DNA of 64,000 nt from Bacillota bacterium. GTDB lineage: Bacteria > Bacillota > Clostridia > Clostridiales > Clostridiaceae. Under the pieces are notes generated by a model, which had not been told where the DNA came from, ran no database searches, and worked only from the letters and a program-made list of their open reading frames with translations. The first letter of the stretch is position 1, and every line of letters starts with the position of its first letter. The stretch lies in contig JAEXLD010000096.1 in assembly GCA_023445445.1 (NCBI GenBank), positions 1 through 64,000 on the forward strand. Reading direction: 5' to 3'. Position numbers and translations under genes: made by a program. Of the stretch, positions 43,596 to 52,493 are shown piece after piece.

Positions 43596-44351
43596 ATGCA
43601 AATGATGGATATGCTTTTTAGAGGGCTAATGGGAGGCGGAATGCCTAATATGGGAGGTGGAATTCCTAACATGGGAGGCGGAGGTAATCCACTTGGAGGA
43701 TTAGGTGGAAATCCACTTATGAATATGCTCATGGGATCAATGATGGGCGGAATGGGTGGTCAAGGACAAGGCTCTCAAGGACAAATGAATAATCCACTAT
43801 CTATGCTTATGAATGGAATGTCAGGAATGGGTGGTATGGGAGGTGGAATGCCAGGAATGAATGGAATGCCTCAAGGAAACAATGCCAATCAAGGTAATGG
43901 TATAAATCAGCTGCTAAGTATGTTAATGGGTGGAAATAATATGAATATGCCTAATCAAAATAGAAATATGAACAACATGAATAACATGAATAACCCTTTG
44001 GCAAACTTTATGAATAGTTTAAACCTTCAGCAACCAAATCAGCAACAGAATCAGCAAAGAAATCAGCAAATGAATCAGCAAAGAAATCAAGGTATGAATA
44101 ATAGTATAGATATGAATCAATTAATGAGTATGCTAATGGGAGGAAATCAAGGAACACAAAATAATATGAATAATGGAAATATGAACGGTGGAAATAATAT
44201 GAATAATCAAGGAAATTCTCAAATGGACCCATTATCAATGCTATTTGGTTCAATGAATGGTGGAAACAGCAATGGAAGTAACAGCAATGGAAGTACCAAC
44301 TCTAATTTAAATAGAAGTAGAGATTCATCTAGGAGACATAGAAGAAGATAG
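43596..44351 (+). CDS. Low-complexity Met/Asn/Gly/Gln-rich repeat protein of unknown function
   Basis: 251 residues, no signal peptide, almost free of charged residues until a basic tail (SRRHRRR). A short hydrophobic motif of the form (N/D)(P/Q)L-SMLMGG recurs about seven times (near residues 3-14, 40-52, 67-80, 104-114, 133-143, 174-184 and 211-223). The motifs are separated by flexible Gly/Asn/Gln spacers, including an NQQ-rich stretch at 145-167. This gives evenly spaced sticky segments in a disordered chain, like prion-like or phase-separating proteins; a spore-coat or other structural role is equally possible. GGAGAATAACC precedes the ATG. It stands alone, with a terminator upstream and no clear partner. 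Confidence 0.7.
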   Translation: MQMMDMLFRGLMGGGMPNMGGGIPNMGGGGNPLGGLGGNPLMNMLMGSMMGGMGGQGQGSQGQMNNPLSMLMNGMSGMGGMGGGMPGMNGMPQGNNANQGNGINQLLSMLMGGNNMNMPNQNRNMNNMNNMNNPLANFMNSLNLQQPNQQQNQQRNQQMNQQRNQGMNNSIDMNQLMSMLMGGNQGTQNNMNNGNMNGGNNMNNQGNSQMDPLSMLFGSMNGGNSNGSNSNGSTNSNLNRSRDSSRRHRRR

Positions 44352-44355
44352 AACT

Positions 44356-44387
44356 AATGCATAATGCATAATGCGTAATGGATAATT
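44356..44387. repeat. Short tandem GCATAAT-type repeat after a stop codon
   Basis: Four imperfect 8-base units (AATGCATA, AATGCATA, AATGCGTA, AATGGATA) follow the stop of the Met/Asn-rich gene by four bases. They resemble the AATG-rich part of the dispersed elements at 51352-51401 and 58082-58127. The rest of the 44352-44646 gap holds a hairpin and the MATE gene leader. Confidence 0.45.
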
Positions 44388-44503
44388 AGAATTAAAAAAT
44401 GAAATAATGAAAAACTTTTTAATATGTAATATAGGGGAAAAATCTTATTGAAGTATTTTTGGTTAAGATATGTTGTTAATTTAAAAGACGTTGCATTAAC
44501 TAT

Positions 44504-44534
44504 AACTTAGGCTGTCCTTTGGGCAGCCTAAGTT
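44504..44534 (+). terminator. Hairpin, possible terminator, before the MATE gene
   Basis: The arms 44504-44514 and 44524-44534 are a perfect 11-bp inverted repeat with a nine-base loop. It is GC-richer than its surroundings, but the following TTTACTTA is only weakly T-rich. Confidence 0.5.
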
Positions 44535-44646
44535 TACTTAACATAATATAGATTATAATAAGAAAAAATATTAAATTAAGGGTTTATTAATTTAAAAAAA
44601 GATGTTATTCTATATAATCGAAAGTATAATATAGGAGAGTAAAGCA

Positions 44647-46008
44647 ATGAATAAAGAACTAACAAAAGATATGACAACTGGTAGTCCAGTAAAATTAATA
44701 TTATTGTTTTCAATACCTTTATTAATAGGGAATATATTTCAACAGTTCTATAGTATGGTTGATACCATAATAGTAGGTAGATTTGTTGGAGTAGATGCAT
44801 TAGCAGCTGTTGGTACAACAGGCTCTATGTCTTTTTTAATTAATGGGTTTGTTGTTGGATTAACTAGTGGGTTTGCTGTATTAATATCTCAAAAGTTTGG
44901 GGCTAAGGATGAGATAGGGCTTAAAAAGGCTACAGCTAGTACTTTAGTTTTATCTTTAATAGCAACTATTATAGTTACAATTATAAGTATGATTTTTGCA
45001 AAACCATTACTTAACCTAATGAATACTCCAGAAAATATAATGAATGATGCTTATAGCTATATTATCATTATTTATGGGGGAACAATTGCAACAGTTGCAT
45101 ATAATATGTTTGCAAGTATACTAAGAGCATTAGGTGATAGTAAAACGCCATTATATTTCTTAATAATAGCTTCAATTTTAAATATAGTTTTAGATATAGT
45201 ATTTATTGTAAACTTTAATATGGGAGTTTCAGGGGCAGCTTATGCCACAGTTATTTCCCAAGGAATATCAAGTATTTTATGCTTAGTATATACATATAAA
45301 AAATATAAAATATTAAGACTTAAAAAAGAAGATTTTAAAGTTAAAAGAAGAATGTATATAAAACATTTAAAAATAGGAATTCCAATGGCATTACAGTTTT
45401 CAATAACTGCACTTGGAATAATGATAGTACAAGGAGCTTTAAATGTATTTGGTTCAACAGTAATTGCTGCATACACAGCAGCTTCTAAGGTATTACAAAT
45501 AGTAATGCAACCAGCTATTACCTTTGGAGTTACAATGGCAACATATTGTGGACAAAACTTAGGTGCTAAAAAATACGCAAGAATAAAAGAAGGGGTAAAG
45601 AAGTGTACAGAAATATCTATAATTACTAGTATTCTAGCAGGGCTTATATTAGTATTTGGTGGAAAGTTCTTTGTAGGATTATTTATAGAAAATCCAGATG
45701 CAACTATCCTAGCTTATGCACAAGAATGCTTAAATTATTCAGCAGTATTCTTTATTCCTTTAGGATTAATATTTATATATAGAAATGCCCTTCAAGGCAT
45801 GGGAGAGTCCTTTGTTCCTATGATGGCAGGAGCCTATGAACTTATAGCTAGAGCAATTGTAGCATTTACATTACCAAGATTTATTGACTATACTGGAATA
45901 TGTTTAGCTGATCCAATAGCATGGCTTGCAGCAGCAATTCCATTAGGTCTTTATTACTTTAAGAAAATGAAATCTATAGATAATTCTAATTTAGTTGGTA
46001 GTAATTAA
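44647..46008 (+). CDS. MATE-family multidrug efflux transporter
   Basis: 453 residues with twelve predicted membrane helices in two six-helix halves. The start (MTTGSPVKLILLFSIPLLIG, then QQFYSMVDTIIVGRFVG) is that of the NorM/DinF-like MATE family. It exports drugs or cationic metabolites in exchange for Na+ or H+. It lies a few kilobases beyond the NRPS locus but is separated from it by unrelated genes and hairpins, so a role in product export cannot be assumed. The ribosome site is AGGAGAGTAAAGC. Confidence 0.92.
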   Translation: MNKELTKDMTTGSPVKLILLFSIPLLIGNIFQQFYSMVDTIIVGRFVGVDALAAVGTTGSMSFLINGFVVGLTSGFAVLISQKFGAKDEIGLKKATASTLVLSLIATIIVTIISMIFAKPLLNLMNTPENIMNDAYSYIIIIYGGTIATVAYNMFASILRALGDSKTPLYFLIIASILNIVLDIVFIVNFNMGVSGAAYATVISQGISSILCLVYTYKKYKILRLKKEDFKVKRRMYIKHLKIGIPMALQFSITALGIMIVQGALNVFGSTVIAAYTAASKVLQIVMQPAITFGVTMATYCGQNLGAKKYARIKEGVKKCTEISIITSILAGLILVFGGKFFVGLFIENPDATILAYAQECLNYSAVFFIPLGLIFIYRNALQGMGESFVPMMAGAYELIARAIVAFTLPRFIDYTGICLADPIAWLAAAIPLGLYYFKKMKSIDNSNLVGSN

Positions 46009-46017
46009 AGATTATAT

Positions 46018-46212
46018 ATGGATTTAGAATCTTTAATTTTATTAAGAATATTTATGTCGGATAAAAATTTAATATGCAAAGATTGGGGAAGCGAATTCAT
46101 ATTTTCAGTAGGAGAACAAGAATTCTACCAAGAGAAAGGATTCACAAATAAACTAACAAGATGTATATCTTGTAGAAGAGCAAAAAAAGAACAAAATAGA
46201 AGAGAATTTTAG
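46018..46212 (+). CDS. Zinc-ribbon domain protein with one lost cysteine
   Basis: Up to 64 residues. The core from MSDKNLICKDWG through EQEFYQEKGFTNK to RCISCRRAKKEQ matches the small probable zinc-binding domain family common in clostridia, which normally has CxxC near each end. Here the first pair reads C-K-D-W: the second Cys is a Trp (TGG), while the second pair is intact. Family members usually start at the MSDK methionine (46054); the longer ATG at 46018 may be translationally coupled to the MATE stop nine bases upstream. Neither has a good ribosome site. The function is unknown and metal binding is probably weakened. Confidence 0.7.
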   Translation: MDLESLILLRIFMSDKNLICKDWGSEFIFSVGEQEFYQEKGFTNKLTRCISCRRAKKEQNRREF

Positions 46213-46220
46213 ATTATTTA

Positions 46221-46249
46221 AGGTTGTAGTGCAGACTACAATCTTTTTT
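46221..46249. terminator. Bidirectional terminator between convergent genes
   Basis: The arms 46221-46230 and 46235-46244 form a 10-bp stem with one wobble pair and a four-base loop, followed by TTTTTT on the plus strand. It overlaps the end of the minus-strand membrane protein gene that stops at 46236. Confidence 0.75.
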
Positions 46250-46994
46250 GATATACTTGCCTAACTTCTATTATCTTTAGCATTATAAATATTGTAAAAA
46301 AATATATAAGACCAACTATTTGTAAATTAATAAAATATTTATATCCATTCCCTAACCCCTCTAATATAGTACCTTGAGCAGCAAAATTATCAGTAAAGCT
46401 TACAAAAAAATAATTAGTTTTAAAATAGCTATTAAATATTCCCAAATCTATAGATAATATTTCCATCTGTATAAAAACCTCTAATAACTCATTTGTTTTT
46501 AATTTATAATTATGAATTACAATAAAATATATAGGTAGTATTATTATTGCTATATGACTTAATGTGAATTTATAGTATTTAAAATAACTTGAAGATAAAG
46601 ATAAATCCATTGCTATAAAACTACTTAACCCTCCAATAACACCACAAACTAATAAAAAATTAAATATTTTTTTATTCTTATTTAATGCCAAGATTATAGA
46701 TAATATAGTGCAAATATAACATAGATGAAAAGGTAAGTTATTTATATCTATACCAAGTATTAACCAATTTCCTATATAATAAAAACTTATCGTGATTCCA
46801 GTAATAAATGAAAATGCTAATCTTATATTTTTTTCTAACTTTGAATTATATCTAATAAAATCTTTTGAAATTAATATTGTTAAAAATAATAAAAATAAAA
46901 TTATAAATGGAGTATATCTTTCATAATTATTCATAATATAGTCATCATTATCACTAATATTTACAATAAAATTTCTTATCTTAATCCAATTCAT
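46236..46994 (-). CDS. YwaF/TIGR02206-family integral membrane protein
   Basis: 252 residues with about seven membrane helices. The segment INNLPFHLCYICTILSI, with its His-Leu-Cys, and a later HIAIIILPIYF fit the YwaF/TMEM164-like family, in which the human member is a lipid acyltransferase; the bacterial function is not established. The start ATG at 46994 has AGGAGAGT upstream on the minus strand. It is convergent with the zinc-ribbon gene and shares its terminator region. Confidence 0.75.
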   Translation of the reverse strand: MNWIKIRNFIVNISDNDDYIMNNYERYTPFIILFLLFLTILISKDFIRYNSKLEKNIRLAFSFITGITISFYYIGNWLILGIDINNLPFHLCYICTILSIILALNKNKKIFNFLLVCGVIGGLSSFIAMDLSLSSSYFKYYKFTLSHIAIIILPIYFIVIHNYKLKTNELLEVFIQMEILSIDLGIFNSYFKTNYFFVSFTDNFAAQGTILEGLGNGYKYFINLQIVGLIYFFTIFIMLKIIEVRQVYQKRL

Positions 46995-47317
46995 TATGTA
47001 CTCTCCTAATAGTTTATATTTATAGTAATAAATCTTTATATAATAACTATGAAATATTTATTTATAAAATAACTAAAACAAAAAATGGAATACATAGAAT
47101 TTAATAATATATTTATGTGTTTGGATATAAAAACTTCAAACTACATCAAAACCATATGAGATAACTATAGGATATAAATGGTTTGTAAAAAGCACATATT
47201 ACTAATTATTAAAGCTATTGAATTTATTGGATAGTAATGAGTATAATTAATTATAATAATATTTGGAAAAGAGCGTTATGTTTAAGAACCTATATTAATT
47301 TTACAGGGGGAGTAAAA

Positions 47318-48649
47318 TTGAAAAAGAATATTTGGAAAGTAATTAGAGTATCTGTATTAAGTATTATTTTATTAGTAGGGGGATTTTTTGCATATTTATA
47401 TATTAATCAACCTATTTCAATTTACAATGTTAAGGAGTTTGAAAGTATAGGAGATCCAGATTTAGATAAAGAATTATCTGAAGAAGAAGTAAAAGAAGAT
47501 ATTGAGAATATTATAGAAATAGTAGAAAAAACACATCCTATATTTCTTGGGGAAGTACCTGAAAAGTATTATGATTCAAAAAAAGAACTTTTGAGTGTAA
47601 GTAATTCTAGTATGACTGTTGGGATTTTGCAAAAGGAAATATCAAAATACTTATCATCAATAGAAGATGGACATACATCTCTTTGGTGGAATGGAAATAT
47701 GTTTCTCGATGTAGAGTGGAAGTATAAAGATGGAAAGCTAATATTACTTGATAAAGATAAGAAACTAACTAATAAGATTATTAAAAAAATAGGAAATGTA
47801 GATATAAATAAAATAGTTGAAATGATACAAGAAACATTTCCAGCAGAAAATAAAATTGCGGAAGCTAGAAATATAGAAAGATATTCTAAGGAAATATATT
47901 TTTTAGAAAGTTTAGGAATAAATAATAACAGTATTAATTTAACTATAAAGAATGGTGAACTAGAGGAGAATTTAGAAGTAAAGTTTAATGAAGTTACTGA
48001 TGATAGTAATAGAGATAATAGTATTTATATTAAAAAGATAGATGATAAAACTGGGTATATAAGATTAGGAGTTTGTGAAATTAACTCTTATTTAGAAACT
48101 GTGATAAAAGATATTAAAGAATATAGAAATGAAGGAGTAAATAATTTTATTATAGATGTAATTGATAACCCAGGTGGAAATTCAATGGCATGTATTATGA
48201 TTTTAGAAGCTCTTAATATTGAACCAGGACATTATGGAACTGTAATAAGATTTTCTTCATTAGCTCAAGAACAAAGAGGCTATTTAAGAAAATGTGGGAA
48301 TATATCATATAAGAGTAATAATGAAGTAGTAAAGAATGATGATATTAATTTATATGTACTTACAAATGAAGTTACATTTAGTTCAGCTCAAATGCTATGT
48401 GTATGGGTATCAGATGGGGAGCTTGGAACTTTAGTTGGTAGGCCTAGCAGTAATATGCCATCTAGTTATGGAGATGTGCTAACATATCAATTAAAAAATT
48501 CTAAGTTAATAGGTCAAGTTTCACATAAAAAATGGACAAGACCAGACATTAGTAAAGATAGTGAACCTATATTAGAGCCAGATATTTATGTAGAATATGG
48601 TGATGATATACTAGAGGCGGCTTTGAAAGATATAGAAAATAAAAAATAA
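47318..48649 (+). CDS. Membrane-anchored S41-family peptidase
   Basis: About 443 residues from the TTG at 47318, which follows AGGGGGAG; the frame is open back to 47237 but has no ribosome site there. A membrane anchor (about residues 8-28) leads into an extracytoplasmic domain. IIDVIDNPGGNS is the S41 core strand-loop and EVTFSSAQMLCVW holds the likely catalytic serine. No PDZ domain is obvious, so it looks like the tricorn/interphotoreceptor-type S41 group rather than a classical C-terminal processing protease. The substrate is unknown. The 46995-47317 stretch upstream is AT-rich leader sequence with no other gene seen. Confidence 0.82.
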   Translation: MKKNIWKVIRVSVLSIILLVGGFFAYLYINQPISIYNVKEFESIGDPDLDKELSEEEVKEDIENIIEIVEKTHPIFLGEVPEKYYDSKKELLSVSNSSMTVGILQKEISKYLSSIEDGHTSLWWNGNMFLDVEWKYKDGKLILLDKDKKLTNKIIKKIGNVDINKIVEMIQETFPAENKIAEARNIERYSKEIYFLESLGINNNSINLTIKNGELEENLEVKFNEVTDDSNRDNSIYIKKIDDKTGYIRLGVCEINSYLETVIKDIKEYRNEGVNNFIIDVIDNPGGNSMACIMILEALNIEPGHYGTVIRFSSLAQEQRGYLRKCGNISYKSNNEVVKNDDINLYVLTNEVTFSSAQMLCVWVSDGELGTLVGRPSSNMPSSYGDVLTYQLKNSKLIGQVSHKKWTRPDISKDSEPILEPDIYVEYGDDILEAALKDIENKK

Positions 48650-48656
48650 ATTTTAT

Positions 48657-48681
48657 AAACTCATCATTAAGGTGAGTTTTT
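48657..48681 (+). terminator. Terminator of the S41 peptidase gene
   Basis: The stem AACTCATC/GGTGAGTT (48658-48665 and 48671-48678), with wobble pairing, is followed by a T-rich stretch, starting a few bases after the stop codon. Confidence 0.65.
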
Positions 48682-48747
48682 ATATTTTGTATGCAACATT
48701 TTAAAGTGATAAATTGTATTAAAGGTGAAAGGGGGAGGAGTGGGAAT

Positions 48748-49242
48748 ATGAATGAGTTTTCTTTACCTAGGAAAGAACTTATTTTAGAAGTTATAGAAAA
48801 ATATAATACCATGGTATATAGACTAGCCTTTTCAAGAACTAAAAGTGTTCAGGATGCTGAAGATATAATGCAAAATGTTTTTATGAAATTTATGGATTGT
48901 AATATTAAATTTGAAAGTGATGAGCATATAAAAGCTTGGTTAATAAGGGTAACTATTAATTTAAGCAAGAATTTATTGACCTCAGCTTGGTTTAAAAGAA
49001 CCACGGCTTTAGAAGAGGATATAGTTATAACCTTGAAAGAAGAAAGTGAAGTATATAAATATGTATTAGATTTACCAACTAAGTATAGAACTGTTATCCA
49101 TCTATTTTATTTTGAAGATATGACAACAACTAATATAGCAGAAATATTAAAGATAAAGGAATCAACAGTACGGTCTCAGCTTCATAGAGGGAGAAATATG
49201 CTTAGGGAAAAAATGAAAGGAGAGGAGTGCCTTGAATTTTAA
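48748..49242 (+). CDS. ECF-subfamily RNA polymerase sigma factor
   Basis: 164 residues from the ATG at 48748 behind GGGGGAGGAG; a longer frame from 48691 is rejected. Region 2 includes TKSVQDAEDIMQNVFMKFM. Region 4 is a helix-turn-helix with the segment MTTTNIAEILKIKESTVRSQ and RGRNMLREKM. It directs transcription of a small regulon when released from its anti-sigma factor. The gene downstream overlaps it by 11 bases and encodes a membrane protein of anti-sigma layout. The target promoters cannot be told from the window. Confidence 0.9.
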   Translation: MNEFSLPRKELILEVIEKYNTMVYRLAFSRTKSVQDAEDIMQNVFMKFMDCNIKFESDEHIKAWLIRVTINLSKNLLTSAWFKRTTALEEDIVITLKEESEVYKYVLDLPTKYRTVIHLFYFEDMTTTNIAEILKIKESTVRSQLHRGRNMLREKMKGEECLEF

Positions 49243-50284
49243 AGATAGTTATAAAAAGGATAATGAAAATATTAAACCTAGAGAAGAAGTATTAATTAGT
49301 TTAAAAGAGGATATTAAAAAATATAATAAACCTAAAAAAAATAATTTTAATTATAGAGTGGTAGCTTCAATAATATCATTATTATTTATTATTTCAATTA
49401 CAATTCTAGCTAAAGATAAAGTTAATAATAATTTAGTAAATAATACAGAAAATAATAAGAAACAAGTAGTTGAAGATAATAAGAATAATTATAGTAATAA
49501 AAATGAAGGAATATATGTACCTAAGCAACAGATTGAAATAATGGATCCAAGTATTCAAGCCTGTAGAATAGCAACTTTAGTATATAAGGGCAGGGTATAT
49601 ATTATGGATATTAGTATAATTCCAGTAGAATATAGTAAAAATTTATTAGATAAAAAGCTTGGTACAACCTGGGATTTATCTGAATTCATTGTTGATAATG
49701 GAACTTCAGCAGGTTATATAGATTTAGAGAGCTTAGATGATTTTGCAAGCATTTTTGAAGGGGAAGAAGTTTATACAGTAAAAGGATATGATGAAAATTT
49801 TAGATTAATAACCTATTCTAAAAGCGAGGATGAAGAATTAATAACCTTATGGGAATGCTTAAACGACTTTACCTTAAGAGATGGCTCTGATGTTTTCGGA
49901 AAGATGAATATAAAAGGTAATATAGAAACTATTACTTGGGATACTTTTAATAATTGGAATAATGGAAATATAAATGAGAAAGAGATAGTAATAGATGATA
50001 ATATAAATAAGTTTATAGATGCTATGTATAAAGGAGTGCCATATTCTCTTGAAGATGAAGAGTTAAGAGAAAGCTTATTCTATAAAGAAAGTGATTATTC
50101 AGGCATAGAAGATTATTCAGAAGCAAATAATGAAAATCAAAAATTTATCTTTTTTAAAATGAAGGATGGAACTAAAGCAGAAATAAGACTCTTTAAGGAA
50201 GGATATGTTTATTATTCAGGATTAAACTTCGTTTTTAAATTAGAGGAAGAAACTTTTAATAATATTTGGAATGAATTAAAATAG
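49232..50284 (+). CDS. Probable membrane anti-sigma factor
   Basis: 350 residues. An N-terminal cytoplasmic stretch of about 45 residues is followed by one membrane helix (RVVASIISLLFIISITILA) and a large outside domain without a motif I recognise. The TTG start at 49232 follows AAAGGAGAGGAG and overlaps the sigma factor gene by 11 bases, indicating coupled translation. This topology and position are those of anti-sigma factors that hold an ECF sigma at the membrane. The outer domain would sense an unknown signal. Confidence 0.7.
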   Translation: MNFKDSYKKDNENIKPREEVLISLKEDIKKYNKPKKNNFNYRVVASIISLLFIISITILAKDKVNNNLVNNTENNKKQVVEDNKNNYSNKNEGIYVPKQQIEIMDPSIQACRIATLVYKGRVYIMDISIIPVEYSKNLLDKKLGTTWDLSEFIVDNGTSAGYIDLESLDDFASIFEGEEVYTVKGYDENFRLITYSKSEDEELITLWECLNDFTLRDGSDVFGKMNIKGNIETITWDTFNNWNNGNINEKEIVIDDNINKFIDAMYKGVPYSLEDEELRESLFYKESDYSGIEDYSEANNENQKFIFFKMKDGTKAEIRLFKEGYVYYSGLNFVFKLEEETFNNIWNELK

Positions 50285-50372
50285 TATTAAGAATAGTTAG
50301 TATATAGCAAAAATAGTCGAGAGTTCTAAGGTCCTTATTTGGTATATTTTACTTGTAAGGAGGGGTAAAGGA

Positions 50373-51248
50373 ATGGAAGAACAAATTGAAGCAATTCAAC
50401 GAATGCAAGATTACATTGAATTACATCTAGAGGAGGATATTTCTATGGCAGATTTATCAAGAGTATCTTTATATTCTCCATGGTATTCTTATAGACTATT
50501 TACACAGTTATTAAATATTACACCTTCAGACTATATACGTAGGCTTAGGTTGTCTAAGTCTGCAATAAAGTTACGTGATGAAAAGGTGAGGATTATAGAT
50601 GTTGCCTATGAAACAGGATTTAAAAGTGTAGATGGTTATCAAAGAGCCTTTTATCGTGAATTCGGTTGTAATCCAGGGCAATATGCTCAAAATCCAATTC
50701 CAATAAATCTTTTTACTCCTTATAGAATTAAATCAATTAAAGGAGGTAAAGAAAAATCTATGACTAATGTAAAAACAATATTTATACAAATAATAGATAA
50801 ACCTCACAGAAAAGTAATTATTAAGAGAGGCATAAAAGCTACAGAATATTTTGCTTATTCTGAAGAAGTGGGCTGTGATATTTGGGGATTACTAAATAGT
50901 ATGAAATCAATAAGTGGAGAGCCAGTATGCTTATGGTTACCTAAAAAGTATATTGCTGAAGGAACATAAGAGTATGTACAAGGTGTTGAAGTTCCCACAA
51001 ATTACAGCGGAGTTATTCCTGATGGCTTTGATATAATTGAGCTACCAGCAAGTAAATACTTGATGTTTCAAGGAGAACCCTTTGAAGAGGAATATTATGC
51101 TGAAGCAATTGACCAAGTATGGGAAGCAATAAAAAAATATAATCCAAGTATAATAGGTTATAAGTGGGATGATTCAAATCCACGTATCCAACTTGAACCA
51201 ATTGGAACAAGAGGATATATTGAATTACTTCCAATTAAAAAATTATAG
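50373..51248 (+). pseudogene. AraC-type regulator with GyrI-like effector domain, interrupted by an in-frame stop
   Basis: The first part (to 50969) has the two AraC helix-turn-helix motifs (MADLSRVSLYSPWYSYRLF and IIDVAYETGFKSVDGYQRAF) and the start of a GyrI-like small-molecule-binding domain. A TAA at 50967-50969 then interrupts the frame, right after KKYIAEGT. The same frame continues at once with EYVQGVEVPTNYSGVIPDGF and runs to a natural stop at 51248 (GYIELLPIKKL). The family normally continues through this point, so a single base change is the simplest explanation. The truncated product keeps its DNA-binding part and may still act. GGAGGGG precedes the ATG. Confidence 0.85.
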
Positions 51249-51282
51249 ATAATGTTATTTTAAAGCAATAAATTTAAGAGTT

Positions 51283-51330
51283 AAATAGTAGCTAGTTTTG
51301 TGTAAAAACAAAACTAGCTACTATTTTTTT
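51283..51330 (+). terminator. Strong Rho-independent terminator
   Basis: The arms 51283-51300 and 51309-51326 are a perfect 18-bp inverted repeat with an eight-base loop, running into TTTTTTT. The stem sequence resembles the minus-strand terminator at 85-124. Confidence 0.9.
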
Positions 51331-51350
51331 AAACTCCTAAAGGAGTTTTT
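51331..51350 (+). terminator. Second, adjacent terminator hairpin
   Basis: The stem AAACTCC/GGAGTTT with a TAAA loop is followed by TT, abutting the previous terminator. Together they make a tandem stop. Confidence 0.7.
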
Positions 51351-51351
51351 A

Positions 51352-51401
51352 CCATAATTCTACATTCTACATTATTCATTTTTCATTGTGCGATAGCACC
51401 T
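51352..51401 (-). repeat. Dispersed palindromic element, GGTGCTATCGCAC form
   Basis: On the minus strand it begins GGTGCTATCGCAC directly after a TAG stop, then AATGAAAAATGAATAAT and GTAGAATG direct repeats. It is the same family as 58082-58127 and shares its core with 17949-18025. The GGTGC/GCACC-type stem with a four-base loop could act as a weak hairpin at the end of the small gene. Confidence 0.6.
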
Positions 51402-51555
51402 AAAACCCTCTTTTCTTAGCTTCAGCTCCACTTTCATTTATCCCAGGCTCTTCTGTACTAAAATTATAGTGATTATTAGCATGTTGATTTTGAGTCTTTA
51501 CTCCATTTCTTAAAACATTTTCTTTAGAATTAGTTTTTCTATTATCATTTTTCAT
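51400..51555 (-). CDS. Small hydrophilic protein, 51 residues, unknown function
   Basis: A GGAGGA site (51564-51569) precedes an ATG at 51553-51555. The product is 51 residues, rich in Asn, Lys and Glu, without a membrane segment. It begins MKNDNRKTNSKEN and ends SGAEAKKRGF. The composition recalls small spore-associated proteins of clostridia, but I cannot assign a family. The stop codon is part of the TAGGTGC junction with the palindromic repeat. Confidence 0.55.
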   Translation of the reverse strand: MKNDNRKTNSKENVLRNGVKTQNQHANNHYNFSTEEPGINESGAEAKKRGF

Positions 51556-51824
51556 AATTTTTTCCTCCTAAAATATTAGTCATTTATATTATTAGGAGAA
51601 TTTAAATTATTATAATATGTAAAAGTTTTTATTTAAGAAAAATATATAAAAGAAATTTTTTATAAGGAAATAGATTAATATACAGAATATAAACATATTA
51701 ACTTCACACCAAATTCATAAGAGAGTTGTATACTTAGGTTATAATTACAAAACTATAATATATGATAAATACTATATTTAATATATAATAAGTTTATATG
51801 AAATGATTATTTATTGGAGGCCAT

Positions 51825-52493
51825 ATGATTAAAATATTATTTTTAGAGGATGAACCTAATATATTAGAAGTTACAACTGAATATATGAAAATGCAAGGAT
51901 ATGAAGTTACTTGTGTATGTAATGGAGAAGAAGCAATAGATAAATTAGAAAAGGAAGATTTTAATTTAGCTATTTTAGATATAATGGTTCCAAAGATTAC
52001 AGGGTTAGAAGTCCTTGAATATATAAATAAAAGTAAAAAGGAAATGGCTACAATTATGCTTACAGCTTTAGGTGATGAACAAACTCAACTTAAGGCTTTT
52101 AATTTAAAGACTGATGATTTTGTAATTAAGCCTTTTTCTCCTTTATTATTGCTAAAGAGAATAGAAGCAGTGCTAAGAAGGAGTCTAAAAGAAGAAAAAG
52201 TTGAGTATAAGGAAAATGAACTTTATATAGATGATAAAACCTATCAAGCCTACTACAACAATGAGAGCTTAAATTTAACATTAAGCGAGTTTTTATTATT
52301 GCAAACCTTAATTAAGGAACCTAATAGAGTTTTTAATAGAGAACAACTTATAATTAAAATTTTTAACGAGGACTATATATCAAATGATAGAATCATAGAT
52401 GCTCATGTTAAAAATTTAAGGAAAAAACTACCTCATAATTATATTAAAACTGTAATTGGAATAGGTTATCAGTTTAATAAGGAGGGGAATTGA
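51825..52493 (+). CDS. OmpR-family response regulator
   Basis: 222 residues. The receiver domain has the acidic pair in FLEDEPN, the phospho-acceptor Asp in LAILDIMVPKITG and Lys in VIKPFSP. The C-terminal winged helix contains LTLSEFLLLQTLI and RIIDAHVKNLRKKLP. It is coupled to the histidine kinase by a TGATG overlap. An ABC transporter follows the kinase, the common arrangement for sensing and exporting a toxic compound. It is preceded by 51570-51824, an AT-rich probable promoter region with no other gene seen. Confidence 0.93.
   Translation: MIKILFLEDEPNILEVTTEYMKMQGYEVTCVCNGEEAIDKLEKEDFNLAILDIMVPKITGLEVLEYINKSKKEMATIMLTALGDEQTQLKAFNLKTDDFVIKPFSPLLLLKRIEAVLRRSLKEEKVEYKENELYIDDKTYQAYYNNESLNLTLSEFLLLQTLIKEPNRVFNREQLIIKIFNEDYISNDRIIDAHVKNLRKKLPHNYIKTVIGIGYQFNKEGN

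Noticed and set aside
44008..44253. A minus-strand frame with FADSFADFFADS-type repeats
   Set aside because: It is the antisense reading of the NQQ-rich segment of the low-complexity gene; the repeat is a by-product of the sense repeat.
44352..44646. A structured RNA or riboswitch before the MATE gene
   Set aside because: Only a simple hairpin with a weak T-tract and AATG-type repeats are visible; no riboswitch consensus was recognised.
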